Shown in pieces: positions 1 to 10,508 of a stretch of DNA of 56,025 nucleotides. The DNA comes from Branchiostoma floridae (lineage: Eukaryota; Chordata; Leptocardii; Amphioxiformes; Branchiostomatidae). The DNA is taken from the NCBI RefSeq assembly GCF_000003815.2, contig NC_049982.1:32383318-32439342 (forward strand), given 5' to 3'. The notes under the pieces are model-generated. The model saw only the letters and a program-made list of their open reading frames with translations. It had not been told where the DNA came from and searched no databases. Numbering within the stretch: position 1 is the first letter of the stretch; each line of letters starts with the position of its first letter. Both the position numbers and the translations under genes were made by a program.

Positions 1-59
1 AGAAGTAGGTCAAGTGCTACGTAACTTAACTCCGGAAGGAGGCGGGGTGGGGGGCAGAA

Positions 60-123
60 GATCCACGCAAGTCTTGAACTAGTTCTCGCACTCTCGCGAG
101 AACTGGGTCACTCCGTGAACAAG
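60..123 (+). promoter_or_regulatory. Candidate CpG promoter with TCTCGCGAGA element
   Basis: A perfect palindromic TCTCGCGAGA lies at 92-101, about 23 bases before an ATG with good context (AAGATGG). This decamer is an established core-promoter element of many animal CpG promoters. The local CpG content is higher than in the AT-rich DNA that follows. Promoter activity is inferred from motif and position only. Confidence 0.45.
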
Positions 124-153
124 ATGGACTGGATAGCCATCGAAAATTTGGAG
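124..153 (+). CDS. Putative first coding exon, may splice to LRR-Ig gene 1
   Basis: ATG at 124 opens ten codons (MDWIAIENLE) ending at a good donor, GAG|GTACGT. Joining to the acceptor before 2579 (CTACAG|GACCTGG) keeps the LRR reading frame: ten residues, then DLVSVYA, then the Met at 2600. That would add 17 residues in front of the hydrophobic leader and might convert it to a signal anchor. It could equally be the first exon of an unrelated gene or an alternative 5' exon. Genes 2-4 have no equivalent. This is a splice-site and frame argument without transcript support. Confidence 0.3.
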
Positions 154-611
154 GTACGTTTTACTTACCTTTGATAAGTCACTGATCGATGAAAAATTCT
201 ATTAACTGTGAACATACGTGACTAATGAATCTCTTCAACGATACTTTGAAGTAACTTTCACACAATTTTTCTTTGTTTAAGTTTAACTTAGAATTATATT
301 ATATTATATTGGCTCTTACATACTTTGCCAAAGAATTGGCAGCAAGCTGGCAGTGAAGAAGTACAATTTTTAGGTAGCAATTCTGTTCTTTTGTTTGTAT
401 TGCATACCCAGGAAACCACGTAACACACCAGGTTTGTAGTAAAGAGCACAAGCTTCCGAAAATAGTTTCATCAGGTTGGTAGAATATAGGATATAGGAGA
501 ATTCTTGTATGTAAGGAAGTAAGTTTAACCTGGTTGTGTACAATAATTCTCCTATATCCAAGAGCACAAGCTGCATAACTGGACAGATTATCTGAGCCAT
601 TTATATTGATA

Positions 612-830
612 TATATCCCTACTCTTTTTGATAAGTGTGATGGGGTCTTTTATATGCTTAAAGTCTGGCTTGAACAACCATGGGACCTCTATTTAGTATC
701 TTATGACATGGGGGACGTTGTAAGACTCAAGCCACATGTACACTGTATGTTAGATACTTATTTACAGCTGAGTCAATGAGAAATTGGTGTTACAAGACAG
801 TGCAGAACAGGTATCACTTCTCAGGCCCCA
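612..830 (-). repeat. SINE-like repeat, 3' part
   Basis: CCCTACTCTTTTTGATAAGT near 617 is the reverse complement of a module seen at 27540-27590 (AAAGAACCCACTACACTTATCAAAAAGAG) and in related form at 38330-38400 and 48690-48720. The following 'tgggacctctatttagtatctta' matches the GATAxxACxTTAAATGGxxGTCC module of the 38 kb and 48 kb copies. Boundaries are approximate. Confidence 0.45.
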
Positions 831-2272
831 TTATCAATGATGTTGCTGTGTTCCTCATTTTCACCCCCAAATCTTAAGATATCTATTTCATTGGTTGTTA
901 TCGTACATGGAGAAGTTCCCCTTTAACTATTTGATGCATCAAAACTTATGTTACATGCATGCATGGTAGTGGAGCGATATGTTTACTTTATGCTTGAGTC
1001 CCGTGCCTGAATGGCAGTTCTGTGGTGCGCTGACACTTATGCAAATGCTTGTTTGTACCTTTGCTATTGTCTTCACTGTCAAAGACAATGTATAGTACTC
1101 CTAGTAGTACTCTTTCAAAGTAACCTAAATTCTGATCCATGCAACTGTGGTATTTACCATTGAATACAGATGTTTGAACAGAGGATCAGGTATCACAATA
1201 AAACCACCTCTTGAATGTACGCAAATACCATTCTCCACAAAACGGAACAAACTGCGCAGTTGCAGTGTTTCCCGTCAAGTATCCTTGTAGAGGGAACAAG
1301 TTCAAATTATTCATGTACTAGTTGATGTCCAATATTAGTTGTCTTGGATCAAGCAAGCTCTTCAAAGTCAAGGTAATGTATCATGATGATCTGAAAGTAC
1401 ATATCTTCAGGATAATATCTTTTGTTGCTTTAGCCTAGTCCTTTAACTCTACATGTAAGTTATGATTTCTTTTAACTAACAAACTGTCCTTTTGGGGACA
1501 AATAAACATGTTTTTCAAGTTTGGAACATTTCTATACTACATATATATGATGTGTTAGACATATGCAGTTTCTGATTACAATGGACAGGGATTTCTACAT
1601 TTTGCTGAAGAAATGATGTTTCTTGATAAGTTATTTCCTCATTGGCATTAGGTGTAAGAAGAGGAACAGCTCAGAGCACAGTCCAGTACAGTGGGAACTA
1701 CAGCAACAGGGGAAGGAAAAAACCCTCAAACACGTCCTGATCTAACAGGTTTGATCCAGCTCAGACTATTAAAAACCTTTCTTATTGACAGTAGAAGCAC
1801 AATGTACATAACATGATATTAAGATGATTCGTGACTTTTACTGTACAAAGAGCTCAAAAGTTCAAAAAGATGATACAACTTGTTTTTCCTACAAAAAATG
1901 TTCCCATTTTTGAACACGACATGATCTTCCTTCAAAATGATTCTTTCGGAACCAAAAAAGTCACATTGGCTAGAACAGTACATACAGTATAAAATTCTTA
2001 TGGAATTTTTGAGAGTCTACCTCCCCCTGAACTACATCGTACAATGTGTATCTACTGGCTTCTACCTACCTAATTATGTGTAACACAGAACATTGTACCA
2101 AGGATGTTTGAATAAAAACCTCCTTGATGTGACCAAACAAATAAACTCAATTTCTATGTCAGCTGTAGTTCAAATATGAATCATCTTAGTCTGATCATGA
2201 TTGTTTATGACTGCACATGCATGCATATGATGTATAGTGTAGATTGGGAATTATACTGAGCATTTATTTATT

Positions 2273-2461
2273 ACCGTAACTGCATTCTTAAGTTTGCAGG
2301 GATTTAATTTCCTGGTAGCAGAGTAGCAAAGAGTGTTTGCAGTGGTTTTGAGCGCCATATACTGCAGTCACATACTGTAATTGAAAACTATTGGCAGTGC
2401 TTTTGGGCACCGCAAAAACCAAGAACATAAAACAACTGTGAACATTTCTGCATTTACAGTA
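2273..2461 (-). mobile_element. MITE, TACTGTAAATGCAG family, copy 1
   Basis: The reverse complement starts TACTGTAAATGCAGAAATGT and ends near CAAACTTAAGAATGCAGTTA. It aligns along its length with 30459-30660, which starts TGTAAATGCAGAAATGTTCG and ends GCGAACTTAAATTACAGTA. The short terminal inverted repeats and lack of coding capacity fit a MITE. A partial relative occurs near 35705-35780. Confidence 0.6.
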
Positions 2462-3326
2462 TTTTACTAATTTCATGTTGTATTTCTCTAGTAAGCTGGA
2501 CTGGTCAGATTATAGTCCTACCGATATATTATACCTTTTATTCACTGACATGTCTTCCCTGTTATATTCTTTCTACAGGACCTGGTGTCAGTATATGCCA
2601 TGGCAAGAAGGCAGAAAGATATGCTGATTTTCCTTCTCATCATCTTGAAGGAGTTTCACATGACAGAAGCTTCCTGCAGCTGTTCATCATCATCCTGCAG
2701 CTGCACCAGTCAGGGTCTCACCAGCATCCCTCAAAACCTACCAACAGACATCACTTCCCTGAACTTGTATTATAATCAAATTACCACCTTAAGCCAGTCA
2801 GACTTCTCAAGGTATAGAAACTTGTTATACCTATACCTGGCCTACAATGACATCAGTAGTATTGAGGCAGGAACCTTCAGTCACACTCCACAGTTACAAC
2901 ATCTTTACCTAAATGGAAACAACCTGACATCAATTCCACAAGGTGTATTCAATAGTCTGAATCAAATCCAAAGATTGGATATATCGTCAAACCTGATCAC
3001 ACACATTCAGTCCGGTGCACTTTCAAACTTGCCACAACTCCAAAGACTGTACCTGACCTCAAATCAGATAATACACATTCAGCCTGGTGCATTTTCAAAC
3101 TTGCCACAACTCCTGCGGCTTCAACTACAATACAACAAATTAACCAGTATTCCAACTGTACAGTATCAGTTTCCAGAACTAACCTTACTGTACCTGTACA
3201 ACAATAACATCACCAACATTCCTGCCAATGCATTTTCCAATCAGCCCAAACTGTCTTCTCTCTCTCTCTACTCAAACAGAATCTCAACTGTTTCATCGAC
3301 AGCTTTCAGAGGACTTGCAAACTTAA

Positions 3327-4961
3327 AGGACAGCATCAGAAAATTTTCAATTCATTATTTTCCAGTAGTTTACTCATTAAAAAGTTGATGTACGTCAATT
3401 TTTACATTGATCCGCCTAATATGACCCTGTAGACACGTTTGAACTTCGCGCTCTCCTCCTTTCCCCGCCGCGCTGGCCGATGACGTAATGGCCGCGTTCT
3501 GAGAGTCTGACGTCACAGATCCGAAACTTCTAGCCAGCCATTTTGCTCCGTGAACCTCGGTCCTCTCAGCGGTAAATAATCACTCCGCCATTCTGGAGTT
3601 CAGTCCGTAGTTGTTGACAATTACTTTCGTGGACCTGTAAGTCGCATTGTGACCTGTCTACGAAGCTATAGTCCCCGGGAGACTAAACATGAATGAGCTT
3701 GCCTGCGAGTAAACCGCGCGGCGACGGGACGAAATCAAAACAATGGCGGTGGGGAAGGTTCACGCACCGTGCCATTCTGGACTGTTACAAGAGCGAGTTT
3801 GGGTCAATCCTTACCTTCTCCTTTCCAGACAGCACAGCGATAATTACACGTAAGCTTCCACGAATTTTGGTTGAATTCACAGTTGTCCAACTGGCAGTGA
3901 CATTAAAAAAAAAAAAAAACATTTTCCTCTGACAACATCGGACGATCCCCTTTTCGCGCCGAAACATACATACAAAACAGGCCGGCATTGTGAATGGCGC
4001 GAAATGTCGGCTTCGTTTCAGAGTCCGTCTTTTATTTTGATGGAACACCCAACAATCTCCGCCAAAGCTACATGATTGAAAAACCGGACAGTGCCCTTAT
4101 CGTGCCGAAACAGATAGCACTGCAACTTGTACAGATCCGAGCGAGTTACGCCTCGCCTCTCACTTTATTTTCTGTTTCTCAGGTAAATTATCTGCACTGT
4201 CCGGTTTTTCAATCATGTAGCTTTGGCGGAGATTGTTGGGTGTTCCATCAAAATAAAAGACGGACTCTGAAACGAAGCCGACATTTCGCGCCATTCACAA
4301 TGCCGGCCTGTTTTGTATGTATGTTTCGGCGCGAAAAGGGGATCGTCCGATGTTGTCAGAGGAAAATGTTTTTTTTTTTTTTTAATGTCACTGCCAGTTG
4401 GACAACTGTGAATTCAACCAAAATTCGTGGAAGCTTACGTGTAATTATCGCTGTGCTGTCTGGAAAGGAGAAGGTAAGGATTGACCCAAACTCGCTCTTG
4501 TAACAGTCCAGAATGGCACGGTGCGTGAACCTTCCCCACCGCCATTGTTTTGATTTCGTCCCGTCGCCGCGCGGTTTACTCGCAGGCAAGCTCATTCATG
4601 TTTAGTCTCCCGGGGACTATAGCTTCGTAGACAGGTCACAATGCGACTTACAGGTCCACGAAAGTAATTGTCAACAACTACGGACTGAACTCCAGAATGG
4701 CGGAGTGATTATTTACCGCTGAGAGGACCGAGGTTCACGGAGCAAAATGGCTGGCTAGAAGTTTCGGATCTGTGACGTCAGACTCTCAGAACGCGGCCAT
4801 TACGTCATCGGCCAGCGCGGCGGGGAAAGGAGGAGAGCGCGAAGTTCAAACGTGTCTACAGGGTCATATTAGGCGGATCAATGTAAAAATTGACGTACAT
4901 CAACTTTTTAATGAGTAAACTACTGGAAAATAATGAATTGAAAATTTTCTGATGCTGTCCT
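3327..4961. mobile_element. 1635-bp fold-back element with TTAA target duplication
   Basis: Left arm 3327-4094 and right arm 4194-4961 are inverted copies of 768 bp each with no length difference, around a 99-bp spacer (4095-4193). The ends are AGGACAGCATCAG and its complement. TTAA flanks both sides (3323-3326 and 4962-4965), and removing the element plus one TTAA restores the paralogue reading frame. A TTAA duplication is characteristic of piggyBac-type integration; no transposase is present, so it would be non-autonomous. Each arm is CpG-rich with a perfect TGACGTCA (3508-3515 and its mirror), a TGACGTAA (3481), GCCATTTTG boxes and a (A)16 run. The identical 79-codon ORFs in the arms (3693-3932 and 4356-4595) are mirror images and not credible genes. 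Confidence 0.92.
3481..3760. promoter_or_regulatory. Promoter-like CpG island in left arm of fold-back element
   Basis: A dense CpG segment contains TGACGTAA (3481), the full CRE palindrome TGACGTCA (3508-3515), GCCATTTTG and GCCATTCTGG boxes resembling YY1 or CREB-type promoter sites, and then GACCTGTAAGTCG, which contains a donor-like GTAAGT. The mirror copy lies at about 4528-4807. This looks like a captured cellular promoter; that is inference from motif density. Confidence 0.4.
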
Positions 4962-5701
4962 TTAAACACACTCTATCTACACAACAATAAGCTTACTGAG
5001 CTTCCTGACTATCTGTTCTTTGGTCTGTCTAGTCTTAACAATCTACAGCTACAAAACAATGACATCTTGCGGATCTTCCCACACACCTTCACGGGCATAT
5101 CAAGCATTTATTTCTACTTGTCTGGCAACAACATAAAAACATTTCCTATTGAGGCATTTTTAAAGATTTCCTCATTTCAACAGCTTTCCCTTCAGAACAA
5201 CCAGATGACAACACTTCCACTGACAGCCTATGACATCCTGTCATCAATCGATCATGTATACATTAACAACAACCCCTGGCAGTGTGACTGTAGGATGGTT
5301 GGTTTCAGACTGAAAATGAATGGGTCTCATCCTTTTGAAAACCAGATCACTTGTACTGATCCACAAAAATCCGGCCAACTGCTGATAGATATCAATCCTG
5401 AGGATCTGACTTGTGAAGAGCCCACAATTGTCAGGTTTGAGAAGGGTGACACCAACTCAGTGTTAGAGGGGGGGACACTCCGCTTGGTGTGTGAAGCTTC
5501 AGGAATCCCAACACCAGACATCACAGTCATTCTCCCATCTGGACTGAATGTAACTGTTGAGTCAGGTGGGAGGGTGACTGTGGATGTGAATGGTACCATC
5601 ACTGTAGCAGATGTCACTGCAGCAGATGCTGGTCTGTATATCTGTATTGCAGCAAGCCCTGTTGGTTCAAAGTTTGGAATACTGTCTGTAGATGTCCAAC
5701 C

Positions 5702-5793
5702 AAAAGTTCCCCCTACTGTAACAATGGCACCACCCAATATCACTGACAAAGTATCCCCTACTGTAACAATGGCACCACTCAATATCACAGACC
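5702..5793 (+). repeat. Stalk repeat of gene 1 (two copies)
   Basis: Two imperfect copies encode KVPPTVTMAPPNITD and KVSPTVTMAPLNITD between the Ig domain and the membrane helix. Each carries an N-I-T glycosylation sequon. Gene 2 has one copy, gene 3 three, gene 4 none. Confidence 0.8.
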
Positions 5794-6164
5794 AACCAGA
5801 AAGCACCAGTAACCATGGATCTGCTCCCAGTCTCTCCCTACCTGTTCTCCTTGGTTCTGTTATTGGTGCAGTAGCTGGTACTGTCCTCATTGGTGGTATA
5901 ATTCTCATGATCTGGTGCAAGAGGAGGACCCAGAATCCTCCTCCATCAGGTCCTGACACAAGTGTTGTTTTCAGTAACACAGACACCACGGTTACTGTAG
6001 CAGCCAGTGGTCACGATCAGACAGGACAGGGTCAGTCCAAGGATGTCAGAAACCCACGAAATGCTCAGAGGCAAACTGTCCCACAGTTGCCTATTTACGA
6101 AGATGTGGATCAGATACCAAGCAACCAAAGACATGCTGCAGGTCCTACAAGTGCAAGTCCTGGG

Positions 6165-6377
6165 GGTGCAGGTCCTAGAGGTGCAGGCCCTAGAGGTGCA
6201 GGCCCTAGAGGTGCAAATCCTAGAGGTGAAAGTCCTAGAGGTGAAAGTCCTAGTAGAGGTGCAAGTCCTGGAGGTGCAGGTCCTAGAGGTGCAAGTCCTA
6301 GAGACACAAGTCCTAGAGGTGCAAGTCCTAGAGGTGCAGGTCCCACAGGTGAAAGTCCTAGAGGTGCAGGTCCAAGG
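6165..6377 (+). repeat. 15-bp coding minisatellite in tail of gene 1
   Basis: Fourteen in-frame units of GGT GCA GGT CCT AGA type encode GAGPR, GANPR, GESPR, GASPR and similar, 71 residues in all; one unit has an extra Ser (GESPSR). Some units place Ser before Pro-Arg (SPR), a possible proline-directed phosphosite. The antisense and other-frame ORFs here are by-products of the repeat. Confidence 0.85.
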
Positions 6378-6548
6378 CAGCTGGCTAAGAAGAAGGCCCT
6401 GATGCCACCCAACAGAAACAAAGCTCATAATGTTGAGCACCCCCCACCTCCCCCTCCCCATTCAGGTGCTGCTACAGCTGTGTATGCAAATGAGCCTGAT
6501 GCACTCAGCAACCTACACCTTTATCAACCTCTAACAAAGACATACTAA

Positions 6549-7540
6549 ACAGTTATCCTAAAAGTTTATGCAGAAATTGTAAATATCAAGCAGGCTATAT
6601 TCTGAAGATTCACAACCATGACTTGTGACTCAAAGGTACTGAACATAGTCTTGAATGTTGTTTGCATATTCATGAAGCTTAATGCCAAGTACAATCATGT
6701 ATATTACAATAGATAGTGGACAGTAAGGCTCTAGGCCAAAATTGCAGATAAACGTGACAGTCTTTGATTCAAAAAGGTGTATAATTAGAACCCTTTGGAA
6801 ACATTAATTCTTCAAGTCCATATTATTAGGTGAGAGACTTGACTCCTAAAAAGAACTTCCTGTGACCATTCAACTCGCTCCTTATACCTTCAGCTACATG
6901 TATGTCTGCCAGTATTTTCTCATCTGTCATACTTTCCTTTTCCTACCCCTTCCACCCCTCTGCACCCCCATGCCTTCCCTTTTGTTGTGTGTATTATATA
7001 GGGATGAGCTACAAACTACTGCTGTATTAGTGCTCTTTGTCACATTTTGCATCTTTATCTCAAAAGTTCTCTTTGCATCCCCTCTGATAAGACAACATAT
7101 CTTCACTTTTTGTTAGTCTGGCCCAATTTCATTGTCTTCACTGCAAGTAATATCAATGGGCTACATGAACATGTAACGTAACTCTAAAATAATTTCAATT
7201 CAAAACATTTGAGGACTGACTTTTTATAGGATAATGTGTGTGACTGGAACAGCAATGATAATATAGAATTTAGAATGAAAAAAATGTGTAGTATACAATA
7301 ATTATATAAGACTTAGATGGCAATGTACCATGATGCTTATATCATGATCATATTTAAATATATACACTTTTTTCACAAATATCACACTGTATTATATCAA
7401 GTATACTAAGAGGGATTCAATCATTATAAATGTACATTCTTAATATGTAATGTATCATGTTTGGCCAACTCCAGTTCTTAATTCTGCTGTATCACAAAGA
7501 ATGACTGTTAATATAAATAAAGTTTAACATGATATAAAAA
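6549..7540 (+). other. 3'UTR of LRR-Ig gene 1 with poly(A) signal
   Basis: About 1 kb of AT-rich sequence aligns with the regions downstream of genes 2 and 3. AATAAA at 7516-7521, in the context GTTAATATAAATAAAGTTTAAC, is conserved with gene 2 and marks a probable transcript end. The open stretch at 6862-7116 is not conserved as protein in the paralogues. Confidence 0.6.
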
Positions 7541-7840
7541 AACTACACAGTAACTGTTTCCTTTCCTGACATAATATACAATGTAGGATATAGCACTAAA
7601 ACTGTGGCCTATAATACAGTGTAAAATGATGATTAATAATATGTACTAAGCTGATATTAAAGGGAAAATGACCATCATATGATTTGTTGATAGCGATGAA
7701 AATGTGGAGTAGCTTTGTCTTCAAGAAAGACTTTCTTTGGACTAACTGGAATTGATATGAATCAAGTATGATGTAGCAAAGATAATAAATATGTAGGTTG
7801 CAATTCTAATAGATGTCTCTAGGAACAAAGCCAATTCTAC

Positions 7841-8940
7841 AGAATTCCAGTAGAAGGCTCAAGTTCCCAGAATTCTTGGAGAAGGGTCAGCTTGCCAGAA
7901 TTCTGGGAGAAGGCTCAATTCCCTAGAATTCTGGGAGAAGGCTCAGTTTCCAAGAATTCTGGAAGAAGGCTCAGTTTCCAAGAATTCTGGAAGAAGGTTC
8001 AGGTTGCCAGAATTCTGGGAGATGGCTCAGATTGCCAGAATTCTGGGAGAAGGTTCAGGTTGCCAGAATTCTGGGAGAAGGTTCAGGTTGCCAGAATTCT
8101 GGGAGAAGGCTCAGGTTGCCAGAATTCTGGGAGATGGCTCAGGTTGCCAGAATTCTGGGAGAAGGTTCAGGTTGCCAGAATTCTGGGAGATGGCTCAGGT
8201 TGACAGAATTCTGGGAGAAGGCTCAGGTTGCCAGAATTCTGGGAGAAGGCTCAGGTTCCCAGAATTCTGGGAGAAGGCTCAGGTTCCCAGAATTCTGGGA
8301 GAAGGCTCAGGTTGCCAGAATTCTGTGAGAAGGCTCAGGTTGCTAGAATGCTGGGAGAAGGCTCAGGTTGCCAGAATTCTGGGAGATGGCTCAGGTTGCC
8401 AGAATTCTGGGAGATGGCTCAGGTTGCCAGAGTTCTGGGAGAAGGCTCAGGTTGCTAGAATGCTGGGAGAAGGCTCAGGTTGCCAGAATTCTGGGAGATG
8501 GCTCAGGTTGCCAGAATTCTGGGAGATGGCTCAGGTTGCCAGAGTTCTGGCAGAAGGCTGAGGTTCCTTGAATTCTAGAAGACTGAGGTTGCCAGAATTC
8601 TGGGAGAAGGCTCAGGTTGCCAGAATTCTGGGAGAAGGCTCAGGTTCCCAGAATTCTGGGAGAAGGCTCAGGTTGCCAGAATTCTGTGAGAAGGCTCAGG
8701 TTGCTAGAATGCTGGGAGAAGGCTCGGGTTGCCAGAATTCTGGGAGATGGCTCAGGTTGACAGAATTCTGGGAGAAGGCTCAGGTTGACAGAATTCTGGG
8801 AGAAGGTTCAGGTTGCCAGAATTCTGGGAGATGGCTCAGGTTGACAGAATTCTGGGAGAAGGCTCAGGTTGCCAGAATTCTGGGAGAAGGTTCAGGTTCC
8901 CAGAATTCTGGGAGAAGGCTCAGGCTCTCAGAATACTGCA
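7841..8940. repeat. 28-bp minisatellite with EcoRI core, array A
   Basis: About 39 units of roughly CCAGAATTCTGG + GAGAAGGCTCAGGTTG. The core CCAGAATTCTGG is a 12-bp perfect palindrome with an EcoRI site. Variants swap GAGATGG for GAGAAGG, CAGGTTCC for CAGGTTGC, or GTGAG for GGGAG. Because 28 is not a multiple of 3 and no stop occurs, all three forward frames read the same 28-residue cycle; these ORFs are artefacts of the repeat. Confidence 0.95.
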
Positions 8941-9234
8941 TAAATTCAATTAATTGGCTTTTTTTCTTGGAAAAATCTACTATTATATAGTAATTGTAAC
9001 CTATGTATAAACGCTTTAATTGTGGAAAATCTTAATAAGTTAAGAATAGATTAACAAAATCATTTGGTTTGTTCGATTATACTGGGACTTTTTAATAATA
9101 CACCTTGATGATTGTCCACTACCCTTCTTTGCCCTTAAGGACTACAAACTGGTTCCACAAGTAATTATGTGACCTGACCTTTAACCTACTAGCAATTCAT
9201 TTGTATACAAAAGTCACTCTCAGAGAAAGGCAGC
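8941..9234 (+). promoter_or_regulatory. Upstream cassette and promoter-like box of gene 2
   Basis: This segment aligns with 16195-16442 and 22461-22759 ahead of genes 3 and 4. A TATACAAAAG box lies at 9204-9213; the paralogues have TATGCAAAAG, which resembles TATA or an octamer motif. The TSS would be about 30 bases downstream. No gene is seen. Promoter function is inferred from conservation and position. Confidence 0.4.
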
Positions 9235-9364
9235 AAGCCGTGCAGTTGTGAATTGTTCTGCACCAAGCACCAGTAACAAGGAAGACTTCCTTGACAATAA
9301 TATTTGTAAGATAAGGTGGATTTAGTCAAATCTTTGCAAAGGTGCCAGAATCAACTTATCTTGG
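9235..9364 (+). other. Probable 5'UTR exon of LRR-Ig gene 2
   Basis: The segment has no ATG and ends in a strong donor, CTTGG|GTAAGT, that is conserved at 16572/16573 and 22890/22891. The matching acceptor is TATACAG before 11151, which leaves only 13 bases before the gene 2 ATG. The first ATG in the spliced mRNA would then be the LRR-Ig start. The 5' end is a guess. Confidence 0.5.
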
Positions 9365-9614
9365 GTAAGTCTCCAGTCTTTTAAGTATTAGTTACAATGA
9401 TATCATATACTTTGAATTCATGAATAGAACTTACATGTATGCTTTTAAATTTGATAAGACAAACTTTGATGATTCCTTCAAGATTTGATTTTTTTATATA
9501 CCCGATGGACAGCTACAAGTTGCTTGATACAACAACCTTACCTTAACTTCCATCTATTATGAAAAATCTTCAAAAAAAATGCAGAAAAAAGGATCATATA
9601 TTTTTTCCACTTAC

Positions 9615-9749
9615 TTCCTCGTCAGAAAATTTGAACTGAGGAACAGCCCAAAATACGCCATTCCCTAAAAGCACAACAGCAACCGGAGGATAAGACTTTC
9701 CACCACTTTCTATGTGTGGAAAGTACGCAAAGTTTGGATTTTGCTTCAC
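9615..9749 (-). other. Exon-like block in intron 1, minus strand, copy 1
   Basis: On the minus strand an acceptor (TACTTTCAG) and donor (GAGGAA|GTAAGT) bracket 135 bases open in one frame, ending SDEE. The three paralogous blocks share a RGGKxFPPVAVVLLGNG-like core. I do not recognise the family. It may be a remnant of an antisense gene carried along in the duplication. Confidence 0.25.
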
Positions 9750-9930
9750 TGAAAGTAAGTCACTTTTGTTGTCCGCAAACATACATATCTAAGTGTACTT
9801 GGCAACTTGGATTGCATGTGGCAACTTAACATATTACCTGTGCTAGACCTTTATCATATCACTAAGCTCAGAGCATAATTTTCTGATGTGGTCATATTGT
9901 GGATCACATGTTGTTTTTTTCTCTCAAGTA

Positions 9931-10508
9931 CGAGGGGCGTGCAATAAGTAATGGTCCTGACCCACTTCCAGTTGTCTGATCTAAATGAAATTTTGTATGT
10001 GTAATAATTCATATCTCTATGGTTTATGTTGCAAAAGACAGCTCTGAACTAATTGTGGTTTCTGATTTACTGGTGTTTGAACTTAGTCAGGTGCGAAATG
10101 GACCAGGTGTGAAATGGAACCAGTTGAGTGTCGCGCAGTGATCCGGTTTTTGTATTTGAAAGGACGCACACCAAAGAAGACTTTTGATGAAATAAATGAA
10201 ACTTATGGTGATGATGCCCCATCATATGACCTTGTAAAACGCTGGCATCCTGAATTCAAACGTGGCTGGAAGTCTGTGGAAACAGCTCCCAGACCTGGTC
10301 GTCCCTCTTGTGCCATTGATGAGGCATCAGTTGGAGGACCAACCTGGGGTGTCCTACAAAATCGGTGTCCAGAGCTGCATCAAACGATGGGAGAAATGCA
10401 TAACTCTGGGTGATTCCTATGAAGAGAAAGACTAATAACTGTGCCAAGTTTCATTAATCTCCTGCTATGGGAAATGGGTCAGGACCATTACTAATTGCAT
10501 GCCCCTCG
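9931..10508 (+). mobile_element. Internally deleted mariner element
   Basis: Inverted ends CGAGGGGCGTGCAATAAGTA and the complement of CGAGGGGCATGCAATTAGTA are flanked by TA (9929-9930, 10509-10510). Inside, from 10114, an ORF begins MEPVECRAVIRFLYLKGRTP and reads KSVETAPRPGRPSCAIDE, the N-terminal helix-turn-helix part of a mariner transposase. It then jumps, with a frame change, to a C-terminal remnant ending WEKCITLGDSYEEKD. The central catalytic DDD part is missing. Genes 3 and 4 have the empty site (CAAGTAGTCGTG, CAAGTACTGTAG), so it arrived after the duplication. Confidence 0.9.

Larger units (their letters stand above)
154..2578 (+). other. Non-coding stretch upstream of gene 1 (possible intron)
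   Basis: I see no convincing gene here. It holds a minus-strand SINE piece near 612-830 and a MITE at 2273-2461. It ends in a pyrimidine-rich acceptor (TTCTTTCTACAG) just before 2579. Otherwise it is AT-rich single-copy-looking DNA. It shares no recognisable similarity with the upstream cassettes of genes 2-4, so the left boundary of the duplication unit is close to the gene 1 coding exon. Confidence 0.5.
2600..6548 (+). pseudogene. LRR-Ig receptor gene 1, split by a TTAA insertion
   Basis: Coding sequence runs 2600-3326, is interrupted by the element at 3327-4961, and resumes in the same frame at 4966-6548 once one TTAA copy is discounted. The uninterrupted length would be about 769 residues. 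As it stands translation stops at 3388 after about 262 residues, in the eighth LRR region. Order: Met-start hydrophobic leader, LRRNT (CSCSSSSCSC), 12 LRRs, LRRCT (NNPWQCDC ... CTDP ... LTCEEP), Ig domain with DAGLYICIA, two stalk repeats, transmembrane helix near 5836-5913 followed by CKRR, then a tail with 14 pentapeptides, YEDV, a six-proline run, YANE and YQPL. The TTAA that restores the frame shows the gene was open before the insertion. Start chosen by alignment with genes 2-4; an in-frame upstream exon at 124-153 is possible. No TIR domain is present. Calling it a pseudogene is inference: the insertion could be polymorphic. Confidence 0.85.

Noticed and set aside
1664-1748. Possible exon EQLRAQSSTVGTT ... 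DLTG between weak AG and GT sites
   Set aside because: In frame from the 124-153 exon, but it would enter the LRR exon out of frame, the acceptor is weak, and no paralogue supports it.
3693-4595. 79-codon and 169-codon ORFs inside the fold-back element
   Set aside because: Mirror images in the two arms crossing CpG-promoter-like DNA and a homopolymer; no domain.
6165-6377. Collagen-like domain
   Set aside because: Gly recurs every five residues, not three, and the region is on the cytoplasmic side of the membrane helix.
5946-6461. Antisense and alternate-frame ORFs of SRTCTSRTC, GPAPLGLAPLG and VLEVQVLEVQ type (also 12757-13321, 19329-19981)
   Set aside because: By-products of the 15-bp coding minisatellite on the other frames and strand of the true LRR-Ig reading frame.
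7892-8990. Overlapping ORFs reading PEFWEKAQVARILGEGSG-like peptides (also 21832-22137)
   Set aside because: All three frames give the same 28-residue cycle because a stop-free 28-bp unit repeats; no start, conservation or gene context.
10114-10413. Functional mariner transposase
   Set aside because: Only the N-terminal DNA-binding part and a frame-shifted C-terminal scrap remain; catalytic residues are deleted.
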